A DNA stretch of 64,000 nucleotides. Origin: Variovorax sp. TBS-050B (GTDB taxonomy: Bacteria > Pseudomonadota > Gammaproteobacteria > Burkholderiales > Burkholderiaceae_C). The notes beneath the pieces were generated by a model. The model was not told where the DNA came from, ran no database searches, and worked only from the letters and a program-made list of their open reading frames with translations. The position numbers and the translations under genes were made by a program. The DNA is taken from the NCBI RefSeq assembly GCF_029893635.1, contig NZ_JARXYR010000002.1:1215001-1279000 (forward strand), in the 5' to 3' direction. Below are positions 1 to 8,926 of the stretch, in pieces. How positions within the stretch are numbered: position 1 is the first letter of the stretch; each line of letters begins with the position of its first letter.

Positions 1-337
1 CACGCGGGCGGGTGCCGAAGGCATGGCGCGCTTCCTCGGCCACCGCGAGCAGCGTGTCCACCGGCAGCAGCGGCACGCCGGTGCCGAAGGCCAGGCCCTG
101 CGCCACCGCGCAGGCCGTGCGCAGGCCGGTGAAGGAGCCCGGCCCGCGGCCGAAGGCGATCGCATCGAGCTGCGCGAGTGCGAGCCCGGCCTCGGCCAGC
201 AGCTGCAGCACGAGCGGGATCAGCGTGCCCGAGGCCTGCGCGCCGCCCGCGCCGCTGTGCGCGAGCACGCGCTCGCCATGGCGCACGGCCACCGTGAGCT
301 GCTCGGTGCTGGTGTCGAAAGCCAGCAGCCTAGGCAT
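1..337 (-). CDS. tsaB: TsaB, tRNA threonylcarbamoyladenosine biosynthesis protein (partial)
   Basis: Only the first 112 codons lie in the window; the rest runs off the left edge. The N-terminus opens with an actin-like ATPase fold motif, F-D-T-S (residues 7-10), and has G-P-G-S-F-T-G-L-R from residue 65; both are hallmarks of TsaB/YeaZ. TsaB is the non-catalytic partner of TsaD in making t6A37 on ANN-decoding tRNAs. Interestingly sua5/tsaC, which makes the threonylcarbamoyl-AMP donor, lies 6 kb away on the same strand. The ATG at 337 was chosen because it gives the canonical N-terminus; it overlaps the end of the upstream transporter gene by 8 bp, suggesting translational coupling. Confidence 0.9.
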   Translation of the reverse strand, partial: MPRLLAFDTSTEQLTVAVRHGERVLAHSGAGGAQASGTLIPLVLQLLAEAGLALAQLDAIAFGRGPGSFTGLRTACAVAQGLAFGTGVPLLPVDTLLAVAEEARHAFGTRPR

Positions 338-1343
338 CGCGGCATCCCGCGGCGGCGGCCGGCACGGGGCCCACGGGCCCGCGGCGCGCGGCGGACGCCT
401 TGTGCACGCCGAACAGGATGCCCGCGGTCACGAGCAGCAGTCCGGCGACGAGGTTCCAGTGCAGCGGCTCGTCGAGCCAGATCACCGCGCCGAAGGCCGA
501 CAGGCCGGGCACCAGCGCCGTGATCATGGTGGTGCGCACCGGGCCGAAGTGCTGGACCATCCGCGTGAAGCTGATGCCCGAGATCACCACCGAGCCCACG
601 CCCTGGAACAGCATCTGGAACGCCAGCTCGCCCCAGGGCGCGCTGCCGATGCGGCTCGCGACCGCGCCGAAGGCCACCAGCAGCGCGTAGACCGGCACGT
701 AGGTCAGCAGTGCGAAGACGGTGATGGCGATCGTGGCGCGCACCGCATCGAGCCCGTGGCGGCGCGCCACCACGCTGTAGCAGGCCCAGCAGAAGGCCGC
801 GCCCATGAAGAGCAGGTCGCCCTTCCACACCTCGCCGCCCTCGAAGGCATGCAGCAGGCTGCGCCCGCCGACCACCAGGTCGCCGGCGACGATCAGCGCG
901 AGGCCGAAGGCGCGCGCCGGCGTGATGCGGTCGTGCAGCACCAGCGCGGCCAGCAGCGTGGTCCACAACGGCAGGCTGCCCGGCATCAGCACCGCGGCAT
1001 GGCCGGCCGGCGCGAAGAAGAAGCCGCTGTAGGCGAGCGAGGCATACGCCACGCCGCCGAAGATGCCGGCGGCGGCCGTCACGCGCAGCGACAGCGGCGA
1101 GAGGCCGAACAGCGACGCGGCCGTGCCGTCCTGCTGGCGGCGGCTCTTCATGACCAGCCAGGCGCCCCAGGGCACGAGCACCAGGCTCGCGCCGCAAATG
1201 CGCGCGAGGGCGAGGTCGAAGGGGCTGAGGGAGCGCCCGGCCGAGGCCCGGGCGATCACGATGAAGGCGGTCCAGACCAGCACCGTGACCACGGCCGCGC
1301 CGATGCCGAGCGTGCGGGGCGAGAAGCGGGGCAGGGCGGGCAT
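330..1343 (-). CDS. DMT-superfamily (EamA) transporter
   Basis: This 337-residue protein is almost entirely hydrophobic, with about ten predicted membrane segments in two EamA-like halves. That is the usual size and layout of drug/metabolite transporters of the inner membrane. The second half carries the typical P-L-W-T-T-L and related helix signatures of the family. Substrate cannot be inferred from sequence. The gene precedes tsaB and its stop overlaps the tsaB start by 8 bp, so the two are probably cotranscribed. The C-terminus is Ala-rich with a short polar tail. Confidence 0.8.
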   Translation of the reverse strand: MPALPRFSPRTLGIGAAVVTVLVWTAFIVIARASAGRSLSPFDLALARICGASLVLVPWGAWLVMKSRRQQDGTAASLFGLSPLSLRVTAAAGIFGGVAYASLAYSGFFFAPAGHAAVLMPGSLPLWTTLLAALVLHDRITPARAFGLALIVAGDLVVGGRSLLHAFEGGEVWKGDLLFMGAAFCWACYSVVARRHGLDAVRATIAITVFALLTYVPVYALLVAFGAVASRIGSAPWGELAFQMLFQGVGSVVISGISFTRMVQHFGPVRTTMITALVPGLSAFGAVIWLDEPLHWNLVAGLLLVTAGILFGVHKASAARRGPVGPVPAAAAGCRDA

Positions 1344-1400
1344 CGGGCGATTATCGAGGGCGCGGCGCCGCCCCGCCGGGCGGGGGGCATTGCGCCGCGC

Positions 1401-2165
1401 TCAGGCGCCGTCGCTGCGCAGGATCGCGAGGCCTGCCTTGCGCAGCGGCGCCAGCGCCGCTGCGGGCGCCTCGGGCGAGACCAGCAGGCGCGCGGCGGCC
1501 GGGAGCGGGTTGATCACCCAGGCCGAGGCGGCGCCGATCTTTTCGGAGGAGGCCAGCACCACCGTCTCCGCGGCCGCGGCCATCAGCGCGCGCTTGATCG
1601 CGGCCTCCTCGGCGTCGCCGGTGGTCAGCCCGGCCTCGGCGTGCACGCCGGTCACGCCCAGGAAGCAGATGTCGGCGCGGATGCGCGAAATCGCCTCCAT
1701 CGCCGCCGCCCCCACCGCGACCATCGAATGCCGGAAGAGCCGCCCGCCGATCAGCACCACCTCGATGCCGGCATGGTCCACCAGCTCGACGGCGACCGAC
1801 GGGCTGTGCGTCACGACCGTGGCGCGCAGGTCGGCGCCCAGATGCCGCGCCATCTGCACGGCGGTGGTGCCGCCGTCGATCAGCACCACCTGGCCCGGCC
1901 GCACCAGGGCCGCCGCCGCGCGGCCGATGGCCACTTTCTCGGCGGTGGCGAGCTGCATGCGGCCGGCGTAGTCGGCCTCGGCCGGCGCGAGCGGCAGCGC
2001 CCCGCCATGCACGCGCCGCAGCAGGCCCTCGGCGGCGAGTTCGCGCAGGTCGCGGCGGATGGTGTCCTCGGACAGCGCGAGTTCCTCGCTGAGCGATCGG
2101 GCGACCACGTTGCCGTCGCGCCGCAGGACCGACAGGATGTGTTGCTTGCGCTGGCTGGTGAGCAT
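1401..2165 (-). CDS. DeoR/GlpR-family transcriptional regulator
   Basis: The protein (254 aa) has an N-terminal winged helix-turn-helix (about residues 3-57) with the DeoR signature around L-S-E-D-T-I-R-R-D-L. A DeoRC phosphosugar-sensor domain follows, with the D-G-G-T-T and I-G-G-R-L-F stretches typical of the ISOCOT fold. Such regulators are usually repressors relieved by a sugar phosphate. I chose the ATG at 2165; a GTG at 2186 would add seven residues with no family support. The gene is divergent from nudK, and the 80 bp between them holds a direct repeat that may be its operator. Confidence 0.85.
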   Translation of the reverse strand: MLTSQRKQHILSVLRRDGNVVARSLSEELALSEDTIRRDLRELAAEGLLRRVHGGALPLAPAEADYAGRMQLATAEKVAIGRAAAALVRPGQVVLIDGGTTAVQMARHLGADLRATVVTHSPSVAVELVDHAGIEVVLIGGRLFRHSMVAVGAAAMEAISRIRADICFLGVTGVHAEAGLTTGDAEEAAIKRALMAAAAETVVLASSEKIGAASAWVINPLPAAARLLVSPEAPAAALAPLRKAGLAILRSDGA

Positions 2166-2193
2166 CGGTCGATCGTAGCCGGGCACGCGGTTG

Positions 2194-2226
2194 TTTGCAC
2201 GAAATTTCTTGTTTTTGCACGAGATT
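2194..2226. promoter_or_regulatory. Candidate operator: direct repeat between deoR-type regulator and nudK
   Basis: TTTGCACGAAATT (2194-2206) recurs as TTTGCACGAGATT (2214-2226), a 12-of-13 match spaced 20 bp, i.e. about two helical turns. It lies in the AT-rich divergent intergenic region of an otherwise very GC-rich locus. DeoR-family proteins often bind short direct repeats. Binding by the adjacent regulator is an inference. Confidence 0.45.
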
Positions 2227-2245
2227 GCCCATAAGCTCCGCGGCC

Positions 2246-2833
2246 ATGACCCTCCAGGACCGCGTCCGGGTGCACGAAGTCACCCTGCTTTCCGACCACT
2301 GGTACACGCTGCGCACCACCGCCTTCGACTGGCGGCGCCGCGACGGCCGCTGGCAGCGCATGCACCGCGAGACCTACGACCGCGGCAACGGCGCCACGCT
2401 GCTGCCCTTCAACCTCGCGCAGCGCACGGTGCTGCTGACGCGGCAGTTCCGCTACCCCGCCTTCGTCAACGGGCACGACGAGCTGCTGATCGAGGCCGCG
2501 GCGGGCCTGCTCGACAATGCCGCGCCCGAGGAACGCATCCGCGCCGAAGTGGAGGAAGAGCTGGGCTACCGGCTCGGCGCGGTGCAGAAGGTGTTCGAGG
2601 CCTTCATGAGCCCGGGCTCGGTGACCGAGAAGCTGCACTTCTTCGTCGCCGCCTACGAGCCCTCGATGCGCGTCGCCGAGGGCGGCGGGCTGGCCGAGGA
2701 AGGCGAGGACATCGAGGTGCTCGAACTCGGCATCGACGAGGCGCTGGCGATGGTGGCCGACGGCCGCATCGTCGACGGCAAGACGGTGATGCTGCTGTAC
2801 CACGCGCAGCTGCATGTTTTCGGGCCGGGATAA
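2246..2833 (+). CDS. nudK: GDP-mannose pyrophosphatase NudK-type Nudix hydrolase
   Basis: At 195 aa, the protein resembles E. coli NudK over its whole length, including the Y-D-R-G-N-G-A-T segment, the R-Q-F-R strand, G-L-L-D-N before the Nudix box, and the C-terminal D-G-K-T-V-x-L-L helix. The Nudix core E-V-E-E-E-L-G-Y keeps the metal-binding glutamates, but the residue that is normally Arg (Lys in E. coli NudK) is Ala. NudK hydrolyses GDP-mannose and related nucleoside diphosphate sugars. The start at 2246 was chosen over an upstream in-frame ATG at 2195 because the homologous region begins there. dacB follows after 7 bp. Confidence 0.82.
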   Translation: MTLQDRVRVHEVTLLSDHWYTLRTTAFDWRRRDGRWQRMHRETYDRGNGATLLPFNLAQRTVLLTRQFRYPAFVNGHDELLIEAAAGLLDNAAPEERIRAEVEEELGYRLGAVQKVFEAFMSPGSVTEKLHFFVAAYEPSMRVAEGGGLAEEGEDIEVLELGIDEALAMVADGRIVDGKTVMLLYHAQLHVFGPG

Positions 2834-2840
2834 TCGGCCG

Positions 2841-4277
2841 ATGCGCCTGCTCCGCACCGTCCTCGCTTCTTCCTTCGCCGCACTGGCCGCGCTCGCGGCG
2901 CCCGGCGCCGCCGCCCAGCAACCGCAGCCCCAGGCCTTCCCGCCCGAGGTCGACGCCGCGCTCGCGCGCGCCCGGGTGCCGCGCGAATCGGTGACGATGC
3001 TCGTGGCCGATGCCGAGGGCACGCGCCCGCCGCGCCTCGCCTGGCGCACCCAGGTGCCGGTGAATCCCGCGTCGATCATGAAGCTGGTCACGACCTACGC
3101 CGCGCTCGACACGCTCGGGCCCGCCTTCAGCTGGAGCACGCCGGTGTACGTCGACGGCACGGTGAGCAACGGCGTGCTCAACGGCAACCTCTACATCAAG
3201 GGCCAGGGCGATCCGAAGCTCGTGCTCGAACGCGCGTGGCTGCTGCTGCGCCGCGTGCAGGGCCTCGGCATCACGACCGTGAGCGGCGACATCGTGCTCG
3301 ACCGCAGCGCCTTCGAGAGCACGACCGAGAACGACCCGGCTGCCTTCGACGGCGAGCCCCTGCGGCCCTACAACGCCTCGCCCGAGGCGCTGCTGGTCAA
3401 CTTCAAGTCGGTCGCGATGAGCTTCACGCCCGAGCGCGGCGGCCAGCAGGCGCGCGTGAACTACGAGCCGCCGCTCGCGAGCGTGTCGATGCAGCCGACG
3501 GTGCCGCTGGTGCCCGGCGAATGCGGCGACTGGCGCGCGGCGCTGCGGCCCGACTTCGCCGATCCGAACCGCATCCGCTTCAACGGCGGCCTGCCCGCGG
3601 CCTGCGGCGAGAAGAGCTGGTCGGTGGCGTATGCCGATCCGCGCACCTACGGTCTGCGCGCCATGGGCGGCCTGTGGGCCGAGATGGGCGGCCGCGTCGG
3701 CGGACAGATGCGCGACGGCCGCGTGCCGCCGGGGCTGCGGCCGGCCTTCGAGTTCGCCTCGCCGCCGCTCACGGAGGTGGTGCGCGACATCAACAAGTTC
3801 AGCAACAACGTGATGGCGCAGCAGCTGTTCCTTACGCTCGGCCTGGTGCAGAAGAACCGCGGCACCTTCGAGGCCTCGCGCGCGGCGCTGGGCCAGTGGT
3901 GGCGCGACCGCGTGGGCACCGGCGAGGCGCCGCCGGTGTTCGACAACGGATCGGGCCTGTCGCGCGACGAGCGCATCAGCGCCGCGGCGCTCGGCCGCAT
4001 GCTGCAGCTCGCCTGGCGCTCGCCGGTGATGCCGGAGCTGGTCGCCTCGCTGCCCGCCTCGGGCGTGGACGGCACGCTGCGCAAGCGCGCGCTGCGCTCG
4101 GGCGGCGCCGCGCACCTGAAGACCGGCTCGCTGCGCGACGTGTCGGGCGTGGCCGGCTACGTGCACGGCGCGAGCGGACGGCGCTACGTGCTGGTGGCGA
4201 TCGCCAACGGCGAGAACGCGGGCGCGGCGCGCGCCGCCTTCGATGCGCTGGTCGACTGGGCCTCGCAGGACAACTGA
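2841..4277 (+). CDS. dacB: D-alanyl-D-alanine carboxypeptidase/endopeptidase (PBP4)
   Basis: This 478-residue exported protein starts with a Sec signal peptide (about residues 1-25). It contains all three penicillin-binding signatures of the S13 peptidase family: S78-I-M-K81 with the nucleophilic serine, S321-N-N323, and K427-T-G429. PBP4 trims and opens peptidoglycan cross-links in the periplasm. Length agrees with DacB, which has an insert between the first two motifs. The start at 2841 gives a clean signal peptide; it lies 7 bp after nudK, so cotranscription is likely. Confidence 0.93.
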   Translation: MRLLRTVLASSFAALAALAAPGAAAQQPQPQAFPPEVDAALARARVPRESVTMLVADAEGTRPPRLAWRTQVPVNPASIMKLVTTYAALDTLGPAFSWSTPVYVDGTVSNGVLNGNLYIKGQGDPKLVLERAWLLLRRVQGLGITTVSGDIVLDRSAFESTTENDPAAFDGEPLRPYNASPEALLVNFKSVAMSFTPERGGQQARVNYEPPLASVSMQPTVPLVPGECGDWRAALRPDFADPNRIRFNGGLPAACGEKSWSVAYADPRTYGLRAMGGLWAEMGGRVGGQMRDGRVPPGLRPAFEFASPPLTEVVRDINKFSNNVMAQQLFLTLGLVQKNRGTFEASRAALGQWWRDRVGTGEAPPVFDNGSGLSRDERISAAALGRMLQLAWRSPVMPELVASLPASGVDGTLRKRALRSGGAAHLKTGSLRDVSGVAGYVHGASGRRYVLVAIANGENAGAARAAFDALVDWASQDN

Positions 4278-4407
4278 AGGGGCCTGCCGGCCGCGGTGTA
4301 CTGAAAACTTCTGCAGGGATAGGCGCCCATTGCGTGCGACCGGGGCGCTGCACAGAATCGGACGGTCGTTCGATTCCACGCCGCCATCCATCCGCAGGAG
4401 ACACACC

Positions 4408-6012
4408 TTGAAGAAAACACCGCCTCCCTTTCGATCCACCCCGGCGCGCCGCGGGGCTGCGGCGATTTCCGCCGCGGCGCTGCTGCTGCTCGTGTCGGCC
4501 TGCGGGGGCGGTGGTGGTGGGGGCGGCGGCATCGGCATCGCGTTTCCGCCGCCGGGCGGCGGCAGCGACACGGGCCGCGGCACGGTGGTGACCGATCCGC
4601 CCGAACAGACCGCCAAGCTCTCGGCCGACCAGTTCCGGAGCAGCCTGCAGGCCAGCGACCAGGGCAAGGCGCTGCTGCAGGTGGCCGGCTCGCCCAAGTG
4701 CGGCTTCGACCTGCGCTACCTCGAATACCGCACCGTCGGCGGCAAGGGCGAAGCCACCAACGCCACGGCCGCGGTCATGGTGCCCTCGGGCACCGACCTG
4801 GCCTGCAACGGCCCGCGGCCGGTGGTGCTGTACGCGCACGGGACCACCGTCGCGCGCAACTACAACCTCGCGAAGTGGACCGAGGCCTCGCAGCCCGCCG
4901 CCGGCGAGGGCCTGATGATCGCCGCCATGTTCGCGGCGCAGGGCTACATCGTGGTGGCGCCCAACTACGCGGGCTACGACAAGTCGACGCTGCCCTACCA
5001 CCCCTACCTCAACGGCGACCAGCAGGGCAAGGACATGGTGGATGCGCTCACGGCCGCGCGCAAGGTGCTGCCGGGCCTCGACGCCACCGACGCCGGCTCG
5101 CTGCTGATCACCGGCTATTCGCAGGGCGGCTACGTCGCGATGGCGGCGCACCGCGAGATGCAGGCCACGGGCCGGCCGGTGACGGCCTCCGCGCCGCTGT
5201 CGGCGCCCTCGGCGATCGGCCTGCTGGCCGACTACACCTACCAGGGCTGGCCGGCGCTCGGCAGCACGCTGTTCGTGCCGCTGCTCTCGACCAGCTGGCA
5301 GCAGCAGTTCGGCGACGTCTACGGCAGCACCGGCGAGATCTACGAGGCGCAGTACGCCGCGGGCATCGACACCCTGCTGCCGAGCCTGACGCCGGTGACG
5401 CAGCTGTTCGCCAGCGGCCGGCTGCCGCAGCTCGCGCTGTTCCCGGCCGGCGCCACGCCGGGGCCGGTGAGCCCGGAGCTGTCGGTCTTCTACGGCCCCA
5501 ACAACCTGATCCGCCAGAGCTTCCTGGCGCAGGCGGCCGGCGACATCCAGGCCAACCCCTGCCCCGGCAACGCGCTGCCGCCCACGGCCGCCTCACTGAG
5601 CACCACCGCGCCGCTGGACTGCCGCCCGAGCGTGGGCTTCCGCAAGGCGGCGCGCGCCAACGACCTGCGCAACTGGCTGCCGACGCGGCCGATGCTGATG
5701 TGCGGCGGCGCGAACGATCCGACGGTGAACTTCATCAGCACCCGCGCCACGGCCGGCTACTTCCGCGCCCGCGGCATGCCGGCCGCCGCGCTGACGGTGG
5801 TGGACCTGGAGGACACGGGCACCAGCGACGCCTACTCGGCCGCCCGCGCCGGCTTCGCCCAGGCCCGGAGCACCCTGGCGCAGAACACCCCCGGCACCGA
5901 CGCCGACAAGGCGCGCGCCGTGACGCAGGCCTACCACGGCACCCTGGCACCGCCCTTCTGCCTCGCCTCCGCGCGCGGCTTCTTCCAGGGCGTGCTGGCG
6001 GCGGGCGGCTGA
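4408..6012 (+). CDS. Secreted lipase-like alpha/beta hydrolase lipoprotein
   Basis: I chose the TTG at 4408, which follows the ribosome-binding sequence GCAGGAG by 7 bp and gives a lipoprotein signal with lipobox V-S-A-C (Cys32). Nine consecutive glycines come directly after the Cys and probably form a flexible tether. The mature part is an alpha/beta hydrolase with nucleophile elbow G-Y-S-Q-G-G (Ser238) and an N-terminal V-L-Y-A-H-G-T oxyanion region. The architecture resembles secretory lipase/feruloyl-esterase-like proteins of 400-500 residues. Substrate unknown. Upstream 130 bp (4278-4407) contain no gene and no obvious terminator. Confidence 0.75.
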   Translation: MKKTPPPFRSTPARRGAAAISAAALLLLVSACGGGGGGGGGIGIAFPPPGGGSDTGRGTVVTDPPEQTAKLSADQFRSSLQASDQGKALLQVAGSPKCGFDLRYLEYRTVGGKGEATNATAAVMVPSGTDLACNGPRPVVLYAHGTTVARNYNLAKWTEASQPAAGEGLMIAAMFAAQGYIVVAPNYAGYDKSTLPYHPYLNGDQQGKDMVDALTAARKVLPGLDATDAGSLLITGYSQGGYVAMAAHREMQATGRPVTASAPLSAPSAIGLLADYTYQGWPALGSTLFVPLLSTSWQQQFGDVYGSTGEIYEAQYAAGIDTLLPSLTPVTQLFASGRLPQLALFPAGATPGPVSPELSVFYGPNNLIRQSFLAQAAGDIQANPCPGNALPPTAASLSTTAPLDCRPSVGFRKAARANDLRNWLPTRPMLMCGGANDPTVNFISTRATAGYFRARGMPAAALTVVDLEDTGTSDAYSAARAGFAQARSTLAQNTPGTDADKARAVTQAYHGTLAPPFCLASARGFFQGVLAAGG

Positions 6013-6032
6013 GTCAGTCAGCCGGAGGCGGA

Positions 6033-6148
6033 CAGCCGAACGCAGAAGAAGAAAGACAAAAGCGACGCGAAGGTCGCAGAGAAGACCTTCACTTTTTGGT
6101 CTTCTTCTGCGACCTCCGCGAAACCTTCGCGACCTCTGCGTTCGGCTG
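6033..6148. terminator. Large nested inverted repeat between convergent genes
   Basis: Three nested complementary arm pairs lie between the convergent lipoprotein and sua5 genes. They are CAGCCGAACGCAGA (6033-6046) with its exact complement at 6135-6148, CGCGAAGG (6066-6073) with 6124-6131, and GGTCGCAGAGAAGACC (6072-6087) with 6098-6114 (one extra base on the right arm). The 10-nt apex includes TTTTT. It could act as a bidirectional terminator; the right half also reads as near-repeats of a TTCGCGACCTCTGCG-like unit, so it may be a mobile intergenic repeat. Confidence 0.6.
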
Positions 6149-6159
6149 CCCGATCCCGC

Positions 6160-7161
6160 TCAGGCTGCCGCCGCGCGCTGCAGCCGGTCGCGCACGCCTT
6201 CCCAGTCGGGCGTGGAAGGCGGCGTCTCGACCCAGATCAGCTTGACGCCCTGGGCATCGAATTCGCGCAGCACCGCGAACAGCTGGTGCGCGGTCGCGAC
6301 CGCATCGTCGGGCATGCGCCGCAGCAGCACGCGCTGCGAGCGGCTGCGCACCTCGGCGCGGGTCCAGACCGCGATGTGCGCCGCGCCGGGGCCGAGCACG
6401 TCGAGCCCGGTCTGGATCGCCTTGGCGTCCATCAGCCGCAGCTTGGCATCGGGCGCATAGTGCGCCTCGAGCGTGCCCGAGGCGCGCGGCTCCGGCGTCT
6501 CGAGCACCTCGCGGTCGCGCAGGCGCTCGCCGAGCGCGGCCTCGATCTGCGCGCGCGTGATGAGGCCCGGGCGCAGCAGCACCGGCGCGCCGCGGCTGCA
6601 GTCGACGATGGTCGATTCGATGCCCACCTCGCAGGCGCCGCCGTCGATCACGGGCAGGGCGTCGCCGAACTCGTCGGCCACGTGCTGCGCGGTGGTGGGA
6701 CTGACGCGGCCGAAGCGGTTGGCGCTCGGCCCCGCGAGGCCCGGCACGCCCTGCTCGGCGCAGGCTTCGAGCAGCGCCTGCGCCACCGGGTGCGAGGGGC
6801 AGCGCAGGCCGATGGTGTCCTGCCCGCCGGCCGCCGCTGCGGCGACGCCGGGCTGCCGCGTGACGATCAGCGTCAGCGGCCCCGGCCAGAAGGCCTGCAC
6901 CAGCTTCTGCGCGAAGGGCGGCAGCGGCTGGGCGAAGCGCGACAGCGACTCGCTGCCCTTGAGGCCCGCCGCCACATGGACGATCAGCGGATGGTCGGCC
7001 GGCCGGCCCTTGGCCTTGAAGATGCCGCCGACCGCCATGTCGTTCGTGGCGTCGGCGCCGAGCCCGTAGACGGTCTCGGTCGGGAACGCGACCAGCCCGC
7101 CCGCGCGCAGCACGCGCGCGGCCTCGGCGAGCGCCTCGGGGGACCGGCCGTCGAGGATCAT
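6160..7161 (-). CDS. tsaC: L-threonylcarbamoyladenylate synthase, Sua5 type
   Basis: The 333-aa protein has the YrdC/Sua5 catalytic domain at residues 1 to about 200 (F-P-T-E-T-V-Y-G-L-G, K-x-R-P, P-S-A-N motifs) and a C-terminal Sua5 domain, making it the long Sua5 rather than the short TsaC form. It condenses threonine, bicarbonate and ATP to threonylcarbamoyl-AMP for t6A synthesis. The ATG at 7161 overlaps the last bases of purK (7158), placing it last in a purE-purK-sua5 operon. Confidence 0.92.
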   Translation of the reverse strand: MILDGRSPEALAEAARVLRAGGLVAFPTETVYGLGADATNDMAVGGIFKAKGRPADHPLIVHVAAGLKGSESLSRFAQPLPPFAQKLVQAFWPGPLTLIVTRQPGVAAAAAGGQDTIGLRCPSHPVAQALLEACAEQGVPGLAGPSANRFGRVSPTTAQHVADEFGDALPVIDGGACEVGIESTIVDCSRGAPVLLRPGLITRAQIEAALGERLRDREVLETPEPRASGTLEAHYAPDAKLRLMDAKAIQTGLDVLGPGAAHIAVWTRAEVRSRSQRVLLRRMPDDAVATAHQLFAVLREFDAQGVKLIWVETPPSTPDWEGVRDRLQRAAAA

Positions 7162-8351
7162 GCGAAGTCCGCGGGCGCGAGCGCCGGCAGTCCGAGCAGC
7201 AGCGCGGCCTGCGCCGCCGCGGCGCGCACGCCCTCGAGCGTGGCGCCGGTGAGCGTCAGGTGGCCCATCTTGCGGCCGCGGCGCGGCTCGACCTTGCCGT
7301 ACAGGTGCAGGTGCGCGCCGGGCAGCGCGAGCACCTCGCTCCAGCGCGGCGGGGCCTTGGTGCCGTCGGCGCCGAACCACAGGTCGCCGAGCAGGTTCAG
7401 CATGATCGCGGGGCTGTGCTGGCGCGGCGCGGCCAGCGGCAGGCCGGCGAGCGTGCGCACCTGGAGTTCGAACTGCGACACGTCGCAGGCTTCCATCGTG
7501 TAGTGGCCGCTGTTGTGCGGCCGCGGCGCCATTTCGTTCACCACCAGGGAGCCGTCGGCCAGCGCGAAGAACTCGACGCAGAGCACGCCGACGTACTCGA
7601 GCCCGGCTGCGATGCTCTTGGCCGAATTGATCGCCGCCTGCGCCACGGTCTTGGGCATGTTCTGCGCATGCACCTCGGTCACGGCGAGGATGCCGTCGCG
7701 GTGCAGGTTGCGCTGCGGCGGAAAGTGCACCAGCTGGCCGTCGCGGCCGCGCGCGACGATCACCGAGCATTCGAATTCGAGCGGCAGCAGCTTCTCGAGC
7801 ACGCAAGGCACGCAGCCCACGGCCTGCCAGGCGTCGATCAGCTCGGCATGGGTGGACACGCGCAGCTGGCCCTTGCCGTCGTAGCCCATGCGCGCGGTCT
7901 TGAGGATGCCGGGCAGCAGCGCGGCCGCGTCCACCGCGGCGAGCTGCGCGGCGGTCTCGATCACGGCATAGGGCGCGCAGGCCACGCCGCAGCGCGTGAA
8001 ATGGGCCTTCTCGGCGATGCGGTCCTGCGCGATCGCGATGGCCGAGGCGCCGGGCGCGACGGGCCGGGCGACCGACAGCTTTTCGAGCGAGGGCGCCGGC
8101 ACGTTCTCGAACTCGGTCGTGACCGCATCGGCGAGGCCCGCGAGCCGCGCGAGGCCATCGACGTCGGCGTAGTCGGTGTGGATGTGGTGGTGGCTCACGC
8201 GGCCGGCGGGGCTGTCGGCATCGGGGTCGAGCACCGCGGTGAAATAGCCCATGCGCTGGGCCGCGTGGGCGAACATGCGGCCCAGCTGGCCGCCGCCGAG
8301 CACGCCGAGCGTGGCGCCCGGCAGGATCGGAAGGCCGTTGCCGCCGCTCAC
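7158..8351 (-). CDS. purK: 5-(carboxyamino)imidazole ribonucleotide synthase
   Basis: ATP-grasp enzyme of purine synthesis (397 aa) that makes N5-CAIR from AIR, ATP and bicarbonate. Visible features are the N-terminal [11 protein letters not shown] motif, the central [12 protein letters not shown] loop, and the [12 protein letters not shown] block near the active site. Translation most likely starts at GTG 8351: this codon overlaps the purE stop in a GTGA arrangement and gives the correct N-terminus just before the glycine-rich motif. Confidence 0.95.
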   Translation of the reverse strand: MSGGNGLPILPGATLGVLGGGQLGRMFAHAAQRMGYFTAVLDPDADSPAGRVSHHHIHTDYADVDGLARLAGLADAVTTEFENVPAPSLEKLSVARPVAPGASAIAIAQDRIAEKAHFTRCGVACAPYAVIETAAQLAAVDAAALLPGILKTARMGYDGKGQLRVSTHAELIDAWQAVGCVPCVLEKLLPLEFECSVIVARGRDGQLVHFPPQRNLHRDGILAVTEVHAQNMPKTVAQAAINSAKSIAAGLEYVGVLCVEFFALADGSLVVNEMAPRPHNSGHYTMEACDVSQFELQVRTLAGLPLAAPRQHSPAIMLNLLGDLWFGADGTKAPPRWSEVLALPGAHLHLYGKVEPRRGRKMGHLTLTGATLEGVRAAAAQAALLLGLPALAPADFA

Positions 8352-8890
8352 AGCGCACCCCCGCCCTGCGGCGAGAACGGCGAGACGGCGCCGGGTTCGG
8401 CCGGCGGCAGCGCCATGGCCTCGGCCGCGGCGGTCTGCGCGGCGCGGAAGGCGTCGAGCTTGGCGCGCAGGGCCGGGTCGTTCACCGCCAGCATCGCCAC
8501 CGCGAACAGCGCCGCATTGGCCGCGCCGGCATTGCCGATCGCGAAGGTGGCGACCGGCACGCCCTTGGGCATCTGCACGATGCTGTAGAGCGAATCGACC
8601 CCCTGCAGGTGGCGGCTCGCGACCGGCACGCCGAGCACCGGCACCGTGGTCTTGGAAGCCAGCATGCCCGGCAGGTGGGCCGCGCCGCCCGCGCCCGCGA
8701 TGATCGCGGCCAGGCCGCGGCCGGCCGCGCTTTCGGCGTAGGCGAAGAGCGCATCGGGCATCCGGTGGGCGGACACCACCTTGGCTTCGTGCCGGATACC
8801 GAATTGCTGGAGAATCTCGACGGCGTTGCGCATCGTCTCCCAATCGGAGTTCGAGCCCATCACCACACCGACCTGAATGGTTTCGTTCAT
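8348..8890 (-). CDS. purE: N5-carboxyaminoimidazole ribonucleotide mutase
   Basis: This 180-aa protein is class I Pur[12 protein letters not shown] at the N-terminus, then S-A-H-R-M-P-D and [12 protein letters not shown], the N5-CAIR binding loops. It converts N5-CAIR to CAIR, the product of purK, whose start overlaps its stop by 4 bp. The C-terminal tail is Pro/Gly-rich and variable. The start at 8890 is 36 bp from the divergent thioredoxin gene, so both promoters share a very short region or overlap. Confidence 0.95.
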   Translation of the reverse strand: MNETIQVGVVMGSNSDWETMRNAVEILQQFGIRHEAKVVSAHRMPDALFAYAESAAGRGLAAIIAGAGGAAHLPGMLASKTTVPVLGVPVASRHLQGVDSLYSIVQMPKGVPVATFAIGNAGAANAALFAVAMLAVNDPALRAKLDAFRAAQTAAAEAMALPPAEPGAVSPFSPQGGGAL

Positions 8891-8926
8891 GGTTTCAATT
8901 TTACGTTTCACCCCCAGCTGCTTCCG

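Noticed and set aside
12..2234. A 740-codon plus-strand frame covering tsaB, the transporter and the DeoR gene
   Set aside because: Ala/Arg/Gly/His-rich antisense shadow; the minus-strand genes show clear domains and sensible starts.
4500..4560. Poly-glycine tract as a phase-variable repeat
   Set aside because: The codons are mixed GGC/GGT/GGG with no long uniform run, so slippage is not strongly favoured; a lipoprotein tether explains it.
6160..8358. An apparent purK-sua5 fusion protein
   Set aside because: The sua5 frame is merely open upstream through purK; purK itself reads in another frame with complete motifs, and sua5 has its own ATG at 7161 overlapping the purK stop.
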